Assembly (NCBI RefSeq): GCF_022539505.1
Contig: NC_061508.1
Location: 62,381,754-62,445,753, forward strand
Direction: 5' to 3'
DNA length: 64,000 nucleotides
Source of the DNA: Lolium rigidum
Lineage: Eukaryota > Streptophyta > Magnoliopsida > Poales > Poaceae
Both the position numbers and the translations under genes were made by a program. The notes under the pieces are model-generated. The model ran no database searches, had not been told where the DNA came from, and worked only from the letters and a program-made list of their open reading frames with translations. Shown one piece after another: positions 34,005-43,743 of the stretch (the first letter of the stretch is position 1; each line of letters opens with the position of its first letter).

Positions 34005-36772
34005 AGCATCCCCAAGCTTAGTTCTGCTCGTCCCGAGCGAGGTAAAACGATAACAAAGATAATTTCTGAAGTGATATGCCGTCATAACCTTGATCATACT
34101 ATTTGTAAACATATGTAGTGAATGCAGCGATCAAAACAATGGTAATGACATGAGTAAACAACTGAATCATAAAGCAATGACTTTTCATGAATAGCACTTT
34201 CAAGACAGGCATCAATAAGTCTTGCATAAGAGTTAACTCATAAAGCAATAAATCAAAGTAAAGGCATTGAAGCAACACAAAGGAAGATTAAGTTTCAGCG
34301 GTTGCTTTCAACTTGTAACATGTATATCTCATGGATAATTGTCAACATAGAGTAATATAACAAGTACAATATGCAAGTATGTAAGAATCAATGCACAGTT
34401 CACACAAGTGTTTGCTTCTTGAGGTGGAGAGAGATAGGTGAACTGACTCAACATAAAAGTAAAAGAATGGTCCTTCAAAGAGGAAAGCATCGATTGCTAT
34501 ATTTGTGCTAGAGCTTTTATTTTGAAAACGTGAAACAATTTTGTCAACGGTAGTAATAAAGCATATGAGTTATGTACATTATATCTTACAAGTTGCAAGC
34601 CTCATGCATAGTATACTAATAGTGCCCGCACCTTGTCCTAATTAACTTGGACTACCGGATCTTTGCAATGCACATGTTTTGACCAAGCGTCACAATGGGG
34701 TACCTCCATGCCGCCTCGTACAAAGGTCTAAGGAGAAAGCTCGCATTTTGGATTTCTCGCTTTTGATTATTCTCAACTTAGACATCCATACCGGGACAAC
34801 ATGGACAACAGATAATGGACTCCTCTTTAATGCATAAGCATGTGACAACAATTATTATTCTCATATGAGATTGTGGATATATGTCCAAGACTGAAACTTC
34901 CACCATGAATCATGGCTTTAGTTAGCGGCCCAAAGTTCTTCTCTAACAATATGCATGCTCCAACCATGAAGGTGGTAGATCTCTCTTGCTTCAGACAAGA
35001 CGGACATGCATAGCAACTCACATGATATTCAACAAAGAATAGTTGATGGCGTCCCTGAAGCATGGTTATCGCACAACAAGCAACTTAATAAGAGATAAAG
35101 TGCATAAGTACATATTCAATACCACAATAGTTTTTAAGCTATTTGTCCCATGAGCTATATATTGCAAAGGTGAATGATGGAATTTTAAAGGTAGCACTCA
35201 AGCAATTTACTTTGGAATGGCGGATAAATACCATGTAGTAGGTAGGTATGGTGGACACAAATGGAATAGTGGTTGGATCAAGGATTTTGGATGCATGAGA
35301 AGTATTCCCTCTCGATACAAGGTTTAGGCTAGCAAGGTTATTTGAAACAAACACAAGGATGAACGGTACAGCAAAACTCACATAAAAGACATATTGTAAA
35401 CATTATAAGACTCCATACCGTCTTCCTTGTTGTTCAAACTCAATACTAGAAATTATCTAGATTTTAGAGAGACCAATTATGCAAACCAAATTTTAGCAAG
35501 CTCTATGTATTTCTTCATTAATAGGTGCAAAGCATATGATGCAAGAGCTTAAACATGAGCACAACAATTGCCAAGTATCACATTATCCAAGACATTATAG
35601 CAATTTACTACATGTATCATTTTCCAATTCCAACCATATAACAAATTAACGAAGAAGAAACTTCGCCATGAATACTATGAGCGAACCAGCGGAGCGTGTC
35701 TCTCTCCCACACAAGAATGATGAACTTATTCAAACATAAATAAAAACAAACAGAGGCTCCAAGTAAAGTACATAAGATGTGGCCGAATAAAAATATAGTT
35801 TCAAGAGAAGGAACCTGATAATTTGTCGATGAAGAAGGGGATGCCTTGGGCATCCCCAAGCTTAGACGCTTGAGTCTTCTTAGAATATGCAGGGGTGAAC
35901 CACCGGGGCATCCCCAAGCTTAGAGCTTTCACTCTCCTTGATCATAGTATATCATCCTCCTCTCTTGACCCTTGAAACTTCCTCCACACCAAACTCGAAA
36001 CAAACTCATTAGAGGGTTAGTGCATAATCAAAAACTCACATGTTCAGAGGTGACACAATCATTCTTAACACTTCTGGACATTGCTCAAAGCTACTAGAAG
36101 GTAATGGAACAAAGAAATCCACCCAACACAGCGAAAGAAGCAATGCGAAATAAAAGGCAGAATCTGTCAAAACAGAACAGTCCGTAAAGACGAATTTTAA
36201 AAGGGCACCAAACTTGCTCAAATGAAAATGCCCAAATCTATCTATTATATACTAAAAGCAAAATAAGGGTGTTTTTCGAGGCGTTACGTTAATCCACATC
36301 ATCTAAATTATTATGATAGTCAGATCTAAAATTTACGGCTGTGATTTTTTAACAAGGTTATAGTTACGTAAAACTGTCACGTTCTGATTTTTGACTAGAA
36401 AACGTTTAGGTAAAACTGTCACGTTACAATTAATGTATCACGTGGCCAAACTATACATACTTTAAATTAGACATGGACCATGCGTGTTTCCATGGGACTC
36501 TACCTGCACGTCTTCGCCAGGAAAAAAAAGACCTTGATGCATCTCCTATACGAGCCCACCAGGCACTAATATAAATACTTGATTTTGTCTATTAATCTAC
36601 CTTGAACATAACCTATCAAAAAACACCCGCCAGAATTTCTAAAGCAAAGAGAGAGAGATAATAAAGCTGCTACCTATCAAAATCCATGAACATTATGAAG
36701 AAAGCTGCTACGTATCAAAATCCATGAACATTATGAAGCAATAAAAAAAAAAGTGGCTTTACTACATCAATA

Positions 36773-37031
36773 CTTTCTCCGTCCAAAAATATAAGGCGCC
36801 TAAAGATTAGTCAAAAGTCAAAATTTACTAACTTCTACTAAATATTAAGAAAAAATATCTGCATATACAATATTGAATGGACACATTAAAAATATATACT
36901 TTATGGCGAATCTATTGATATTGATTCAGTATTGTAATTATTCATAATTTTGTATATAAAACTTGATCAAACTTATAAAATGTTGACTTTTGACTAATCC
37001 TTTGACGCCTTATATTTTGGGATGGAGGAAG
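36773..37031. mobile_element. Stowaway-type MITE (259 bp)
   Basis: It starts CTTTCTCCGTCCAAAAATAT and ends as its inverted complement (ATATTTTGGGATGGAGGAAG), flanked by TA on both sides (36771-36772, 37032-37033). These are the ends and target of Tc1/Mariner-type Stowaway MITEs. Confidence 0.85.
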
Positions 37032-37535
37032 TACAATATATGAATATTTTGTATTTTTACGACGCATTACATATGTATGACTAATGTCATTTATGTTATA
37101 TACTAAAAATATATATATAGGAATATAATAGAGACACCACATTAATCCACATGACCTTAATTATCATGATACGTAGATCAAAAATTTACTGCTACGGTTT
37201 AACAAAAGGTTACCATTTAAATAACTATTTTGACGCAATATATGTTGGCAACATCAATGTGGGATCGATAGATAAAGAAAGAAAGATAAACAAATAACTC
37301 CGTCCACTAAAAAAGTAACGTGTACGCTAGCTATTATCAAACAGAAGTATAACTAACTGCTCTAGAACCTGGTACAGTAGATTTTAAAATGCGTCCACTT
37401 AGAAAAAAACCCTATACGCTAGCTACTCTAAATAAAAGTGCGCCAGCTGCCGATTATAAAAAGCGTCCGCTTAAAATGTATATGTGTATCCTTTCTATCG
37501 TAAAAACAGGTACACTAACTGCCTGAGTTGCAATT

Positions 37536-38345
37536 TGATAGGTTTTAAAAGGAAAAAATAAAAACTAGCTAAATGCTATCACATACAGTGCAATTCAGAA
37601 TTAGGATGAGAGGAATATGTGCAGCGTGTGCAACCTTACGTTGAGATGCATGGCTACTCGAAGGTAATCATAGCTTTGCTCGTAGATTGGTCGATGAATT
37701 TCTCTAGCAAGCATGCTGCCCTGTATTTCTAGACAAGGTTATGCACAAAATCTCGCTGTTTAGTTGGTCTAATATAAAGAAAAGTAGACTCCTTTCTATT
37801 TATACCATATTGTTTTTTTAAGTCATAATGTTTTGAAACAAATTCTACAGACATCCTCCATCCAACAAAGGTTTTTCCAGATTTTTCTAATTTTGGATGT
37901 ATCTATACACTAAATAGTGTCCAGATATATCTAAATATAGATAAATTACGACAACATTTCGGGAAAGGCGGGGTGCACGAGCTGTAATGTGATAGGTTTT
38001 AAAAGGAAAAAATAAAAACTAGCTAAATGATATCACATACGGTGCAATTCAAAATTAGGATGGGAGGAATATGTGCAGCGGGTGCCACCTTACATTGAGA
38101 TGCATGGCTACTGGTAGGTAACCATCACTTTGTTTCTAGATTGGTCGATGAATTTCACTAGCCAGCATATGCCATATTGTTTTTTTAGTCATAATGTTTT
38201 TACTAAAACAAATTTTACATACATCCTCCATTCAACAAAGGTTCTCGCAGATTTTAATTTTAGATGTATCAATACACTAAATAGTGTCTAGATATATCTA
38301 AATTTAGACAAAATTATGACATCATTTTCGCGACGGACGGGGTAC
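37536..38345. repeat. Diverged direct duplication inside the Helitron
   Basis: TGATAGGTTTTAAAAGGAAA starts both units (37536 and 37990). Similarity continues with indels through ACACTAAATAGTGTC and to the end of each unit. Confidence 0.85.
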
Positions 38346-38381
38346 TAAAGATGATGCCATGAACCCTTGCATTAAGATGAT

Positions 38382-38401
38382 GCCCTCGCATTTGCGAGGG
38401 C
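38382..38401 (+). terminator. Helitron 3' terminal hairpin
   Basis: Palindrome GCCCTCGCATTTGCGAGGGC, the replication-stop hairpin expected near a Helitron 3' end. Confidence 0.9.
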
Positions 38402-38731
38402 CACTGTGCTAGTTGAATGAAAGTTGCGTACATATCTGAGGATCACTCACGTAAATTGGCATAATTTTCTGAGTTACCTACAGAGAATTAGACCCAGATT
38501 CGTGACAGCAAAGAAATCTGGAACTGCGCAGTAATCCAAATCTAGTATTTACTTTACTATCAAAGACTTTACTTGGCACAACAAAGCATAAAACTAAGAT
38601 AAGGAGAGGTTGCTACAGTAGTAAACAACTTCCAAGACACAAATATAAAACAAAGTACTGTAGCAAAATAACACATGGGTTATCTCCCAAGAAGTTCTTT
38701 CTTTATAGCCGTTAAGATGGGCTCAGCAGTT

Positions 38732-39376
38732 TTAATGATGCACTCGCAAGAAATAGTATTTGAAGCAAAAGAGAGCATCAAGAGGCAAATTCGAAACACA
38801 TTTAAGTCTAACATGCTTCCTATGCATAGGAATCTTGTAAATAAACAAGTTCATGAAGAGCAAAGTAACAAGCATAGGAAGATAAAACAAGTGTAGCTTC
38901 AAAAATTTCAGCACATAGAGAGGCATTTTAGTAACATGAAAATTTCTACAACCATATTTTCCTCTCTCATAATAACTTTCAGTAGCATCATGAGCAAACT
39001 CAACAATATAACTATCACATAAAGCATTCTTATCATGAGTCTCATGCATAAAATTATTACTCTCCACATAAGCATATTTAATTTTATTAGTTGTAGTGGG
39101 AGCAAATTCAACAAAGTAGCTATCATTATTATTCTCATCAAGTGTAGGAGGCATAGTATAATCACAACAAAATTTACTCTCCATAGTAGGTGGCACCAAA
39201 AGACCACTATCATTATAATCATAAATAGGAGGCAAAGTATCATCAAAGAAAATTTTCTCCTCAATGCTTGGGGGACTAAAAAGATCATGAAAACCAGCTT
39301 CCCCAAGCTTAGAACTTTCTATATTATTATCAACAATGGTGTTCAAAGCGTTCATACTAATATTACTACCAAGCAT
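38732..39376 (-). pseudogene. Gag-position ORF, copy 2 (5' end frameshifted)
   Basis: Nearly identical to 31615-32349, but the ORF now opens at an internal Met. The first 29 codons are in another frame because of a one-base difference near 39373 (CCAAGCATGG here, CCAGCATGC in copy 1). That difference is at a CAG site, the kind of position where copies in this window often disagree, so the frameshift may be a sequence error. Confidence 0.6.
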
Positions 39377-39603
39377 GGAAATAAGATTTCATAGGTTTTT
39401 TAATTTTCGCATCAAACAATCCATGTCTTAAATCAGGAAATAGAATAAGAAGCTCATTGTTGTCCATTATGCCAAACTAGTGTAAACAAGAAACAAAAAG
39501 ATGCAATTGCAGGATCTAAAGGAAATAGCTTCGAGCACAAACACAATGGCGCCAGAAAAGTACTGTTACCTGGAACCGGAGTATGAGAGCCTTTTACCTT
39601 TCC

Positions 39604-39621
39604 TCCCCGGCAACGGCGCCA
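39604..39621 (-). other. Primer-binding site, interior copy 2 (tRNA-Asp type)
   Basis: Minus strand TGGCGCCGTTGCCGGGGA, 10 bases inside LTR 3. Confidence 0.95.
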
Positions 39622-39631
39622 GAAAAGTGCT

Positions 39632-41116
39632 TGATGTCTACGGGAGCTTCTATTCTTGTAGACAGTGTTGGGCCTCCAAGAGCAGAGGTTTGTAGAACAG
39701 CAACAAGTTTCCCTTAAGTGGATCACCCAAGGTTTATCGATCTCAGGGAGGAAGAGGTCAAAGATATCCCTCTCATGCAACCCTGCAACCACAAAGCAAG
39801 AAGTCTCTTGTGTCCCCAACACACCTAATAGGTGCACTAGTTCGGCGAAGAGATAGTGAAATACAGGTGGTATGAATAAGTAGTAGCAACAGCACTAGAA
39901 AAGTGCTTTGCCCAGGACAGTAAACAAGCAGTAGTAACGCAGTAAAACAGTAAACAAGCAGCGATAGCGGTATTTAGGAACAAGGCCTAGGGATTACACT
40001 TTCACTAGTGGACACTCTCAACATTGATCACAGAACAGAATAGATAAATGCATACTCTACACTTTTGTTGGATGATGAACACATTGCGTAGGATTACACG
40101 AACCCTCAATGCCGGAGTTAACAAGCTCCACAATAATGCTCATATTTTAGTAACCTTTAGTGTAAGATAGATCAACGAGACTAAACCAAGTACTAGCATA
40201 GCATGCACACTCGTAATCTTCATGCATATGTAGGAGGAATAGATCACATCAATATTATCATAGCAATAGTTAACTTCGCAATCTACAAGAGATCATGATC
40301 ATAGCATAAACCAAGTACTAACACGGTGCACACATCTGTTACCTTTGCACACGTGCAGGAGGAATAGAACTACTTTAATAACTTTGCTAGAGTAGCACAT
40401 AGAATAGTGGTGATACAAAACTCATATGAATCTCAATCATGTAAAGCAGCTCATGAGATTATTGTATTGAGGTACATGGGAGAGAGATGAACCACATAGC
40501 TACCGGTACAGCCCCGAGCCTCGATGGAGAACTACTCCCTCCTCATGGGAGCAGCAGCGGTGATGAAGATGGCGGTGGAGATGGCAGCGGTGTCGATGGA
40601 GAAGCCTTCCGGGGCACTTCCCCGCTCCGGCGAGGTGCCGGAACGAGACTCCTGTCCCCGGATCTTGGCTTCGCGATGGCGGCGGCTCGGAAGGTTTTCC
40701 GTATCGTGGTTCTCCGTATCGTGGTTTTCGCGACGGAGGCTTTATATAGGCGAAGAGGCGGCGCAGGAGGGTCGAAGGGGTGGCCACACCATAGGCCGGC
40801 GCGGCCGGGGCCCAGTGCCGCGCCACCCTATCATCCGGGCCCACAGGGCCCCTCCGGCGGCTCTCGGGTGTTCTGGATGCTTCCGGTGAAAATAGGAACC
40901 TGGGTCTTGATTTCGTCCGATTCCGAGAATATTTCGTTACTAGGATTTCGAAACCAAAAACAGCGAGAAAACAGTGAACCGGCACTTCGGCATCTTGTTA
41001 ATAGGTTAGTTCCAGAAAATGCACGAATATGACATAAAGTGTGCATAAAACATGTAGGTATCATCAATAATATGGCATAGAACATAAGAAATTATCGATA
41101 CGTCGGAGACGTATCA
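39632..41116 (-). repeat. LTR copy 3 (outer right, 1485 bp; 5' LTR of the composite)
   Basis: TGATGTCTACGGG to AGACGTATCA, followed by the target duplication GTACA (41117-41121). Confidence 0.95.
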
Positions 41117-41121
41117 GTACA

Positions 41122-42223
41122 CTACGAACGATTTGGAACAACTAGACACCAATTCCACCAAGAAAATAGCACATATAAAACACAACATCTAGGGTTAGAG
41201 ATTGTGAATCATACCCACATCCATTGTGGAAACCGCTTGGAGGAGAAGGTAGCTAGGGAGGAGATGCACCCGATCAACCCAAGAACTCCGAGAGGGGGCG
41301 GATGGAGCGTCTCCGGCGAGGAGGAGGAGGTCCGGCGATCTTGAGAGGAGAAAGAGAGAGAGAGGCGCGTGGGGGAGAAGGTGTGAACCGTTTCCCCCCG
41401 TGGCCTCGACCTCAGCCCTTTCAAGATCTGCCCAGGCCGGATAATCCGGCCCTAGCTTAGGGCGGATAATCCGGCCGGGCCGGATTATCCGGTGTCTCCT
41501 GGGGCCGGATTATCCGGGGTGCTGGAAAATTCCAGAAACACCGGGAATCCGGCCCATCTTTCGTTGGTTATTTGCAAGACCCATATGTGATGCAATAATG
41601 TATCACGTCACATATAAGGTGCAAATTTACCAATAAGATGGAGCCACCAAGATCATCCGACCGACCCACCTCAAACTCCAAGTTTTTACCAAACATGACA
41701 AATGAGCAAGATGGAAATGGCTTATAGGGGAGAGTAGGCTTAGGTTTTAGAAGATACAAACTGTTGATGGTACATGGTCACTCAAGTTTGCAAGATATGA
41801 GCAAATAAGGCCAAACTAGAGTGATTTCCCATAAGAACATGGAGTTGTCAAATAAGAGGCGATAAGATCCAAATAACTCCAACTCTTCACAAAGAAGAGT
41901 GTGGTGGCCTAGGCCACCATATATGAGTGTTGTGGCATGGCACCGCGAAGATATATCTTGGGTCCAAGCCACTACTCATCATTGAAGCTCACATATCAAC
42001 ATATGATATAAAGAGAATGATTTCTTAATGTTGGCATTATGGGGGAGGGATAGCTCAATAATTTAAACCGCACTCCCCCTATTTCCATGCCCACATCTAA
42101 ACCAAATAAAGTTTTGAGACGAAGGTGTGTTTGCAAGATGGTCAAGTTATACTCCTTGAATCAATGATATTTAGCTCATTCCTCAAATAAGAGGTGCTGT
42201 CCTGTGGAAGTCGTTCTTTAACC
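41122..42223 (-). mobile_element. Continuation of the CCGGATAATCCGG-bearing LTR element up to the assembly gap
   Basis: This resumes the element interrupted at 27558. It contains a third palindrome cluster (41431-41520) and a CCCCCT-type stretch at 42072-42080 like the one near 25310. No ORF I can assign. Confidence 0.5.
41431..41520. repeat. Third cluster of CCGGATAATCCGG-type palindromes
   Basis: One CCGGATAATCCGG, one GCGGATAATCCGG and two CCGGATTATCCGG copies within about 90 bp. Confidence 0.9.
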
Positions 42224-42323
42224 NNNNNNNNNNNNNNNNNNNNNNNNNNNNNNNNNNNNNNNNNNNNNNNNNNNNNNNNNNNNNNNNNNNNNNNNNNNNN
42301 NNNNNNNNNNNNNNNNNNNNNNN
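42224..42323. other. Assembly gap (100 N)
   Basis: Exactly 100 N, the conventional placeholder for unknown length. By comparison with the right LTR, at least 2419 bp of the left LARD LTR is missing here, together with the rest of the preceding element and possibly the missing middle of the LINE. Confidence 0.95.
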
Positions 42324-43405
42324 GATCTAGGGTTTACACTTGGTTGACCCTACTTGATTATTTAGGTCTGATGAAGATGAACACATGGGGTATCCATCTT
42401 ATTAGTGATAGGTCTTCTTCATTTTATGTGGTCATGGAAAGTATCTAGGTGCTATATGGTTCTATGATTCAAAAGAAAGTACCATGATCACATGGTATAC
42501 CCTGGGGTTTAGGTTTAGGACAATTTAGGGTTCATATGGATTAATGGAGCTAGGGTTCCTAATGGTATTAGGGTTTTAGTATCCCACATAAAATTATGGG
42601 TTTGTGTTCTTAATTCAATATGGAACGTAGGGTTTCCTAATTGTCAATTAGTTCTTGGATTATGGATGAAGTTATTAATAACTTTGCAAATAAAACTAAT
42701 ATTGGATTTGCCATTTTGTTATTTTTGAACAAATAATTTAGGTAATTCTTAGTCAGGGTTTAAATCTTACTAATAAGGATTTATCAAATTAACAAATAAA
42801 TAAATTTAGTTTTAATGTTTTCTTTATTTTTTTACTGGTTTTTTATTTATTTTGGAAAGTTTTCCTAATTATAGAATTTTAATTCAATTTAGAATTAATA
42901 CATATGGCTTAAATAACAAGTATTAAATAATTAATTTTTTATTGAAAATAAAGATTTCATATTATATTTTTATTGGATAGAGTTTACTTTTATAAGAATT
43001 TTGATATCTTATATTTATTTTTCTGAGCTATGATGAATTTTCTAGATTTATTTAAAGTTGCAGCAATTTATGGATTGTGAATTAAAAGCAAATAACTAGA
43101 GCTACCCGGGCTTTATACCCACGGAGACACTGACTTGTGGGCCTCAGCCACGTCAGCTGCCACGTTGCAGTTGACTGGGGTCAAAATTGATGACTGGGCA
43201 TGGCTCACGATGGCCGGCGGGCAGACGTCGCCGGCGGCGACGATTCCGGCCACGCGCGGAATAGCTACTGGTTCCATTTGAACCAGTGCATCACGAGGAA
43301 CCTAAAGGTGGTGGCGCCGCTCCGGTTAGGTCACCGGAGCTTAACCGATGGCTAGGTACCGCGGCGGTGCTCGCCGGTGATCAAACGTGGCGACGATCTA
43401 GACCA

Positions 43406-43639
43406 CTATCGAGCATGTCGAGCACACGAGGAAGAAGAGGAGCTCACCCTGAGCATGCAGGGCTTGATGGCGAGGCAAGGGGTGGTCGACATCGCCGGAA
43501 TTGCCAGCTCCGGCCGTCGGAGAGATGAGGTCGACGTCGGCGCTACGTGCTGCTCCGGCTCGATTCCTTCTGCGGGGAGTAGCAAGTCGAGGATGGCGGT
43601 CACGGCGGTGTGCTCGGTTTGGCTCGAGGAGGCTTCCAT
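43406..43639 (-). CDS. Small ORF (77 codons) in the LTR leader
   Basis: About 100 bases downstream of a TATA box (43738-43743), the minus strand has an ATG-started ORF MEASSSQTEHTAVTAILDLL that runs 77 codons. A possible splice donor (CAG|GGTGAGC) lies near 43455. The right LTR has the same region but with a one-base difference near 53010 that breaks the frame. It has no domain I recognise. It may be a leader ORF or an exon of an LTR-driven transcript. Confidence 0.3.
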   Translation of the reverse strand: MEASSSQTEHTAVTAILDLLLPAEGIEPEQHVAPTSTSSLRRPELAIPAMSTTPCLAIKPCMLRVSSSSSSCARHAR

Positions 43640-43737
43640 CGCCGGCGGTAATGGTAACCGGTGAGGTCCAGGGGTTTCGGTGTGGAGGAAATTGGGGCAG
43701 CGAGGAAGAAGAGGGCGACTAGGGTTCGTCCGGGGTT

Positions 43738-43743
43738 CTTATA
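43738..43743 (-). promoter_or_regulatory. LTR TATA box (left copy)
   Basis: CTATAAGAA on the minus strand, followed by an AACCCTAG-containing leader. The same is at 53174-53179 in the right LTR. Confidence 0.5.

Larger units (their letters stand above)
36237..38412 (+). mobile_element. Non-autonomous Helitron (2176 bp) inserted at an A^T site
   Basis: The insert begins TCTATCTATTATATACTA, ends CTAG, and has a 9-bp-arm hairpin (GCCCTCGCA / TGCGAGGGC) at 38382-38401, eleven bases before the end. It sits between A and T with no target duplication. All of these are diagnostic for Helitrons. The paralogous interior copy shows the empty site: CCCAAA^TTGAATG near 31290. No Rep/helicase is encoded. 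Inside are a Stowaway MITE (36773-37031) and a diverged direct duplication (37536-37982 versus 37990-38345). Confidence 0.93.
34005..39631 (-). mobile_element. Interior copy 2 (interrupted by a Helitron)
   Basis: Collinear with 29061-32513 except for the 2176-bp insert at 36237-38412. The gag-position ORF is at 38732-39376 and the primer site at 39604-39621. Confidence 0.93.
27559..41116 (-). mobile_element. Three-LTR Gypsy composite (LTR-interior-LTR-interior-LTR)
   Basis: Three LTR copies (1502, 1491 and 1485 bp) alternate with two copies of the same interior (3453 bp, and 3451 bp after removing a Helitron). Only the outermost edges carry the target duplication GTACA. All parts face the minus strand, shown by primer sites at 32486-32503 and 39604-39621 and by the purine-rich AAGCTTGGGGATGCT next to each LTR start. 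The interior lacks protease, reverse transcriptase and integrase and has one gag-position ORF of about 244 codons, so the family is non-autonomous. The simplest origin is one insertion followed by unequal recombination between LTRs. Confidence 0.93.
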
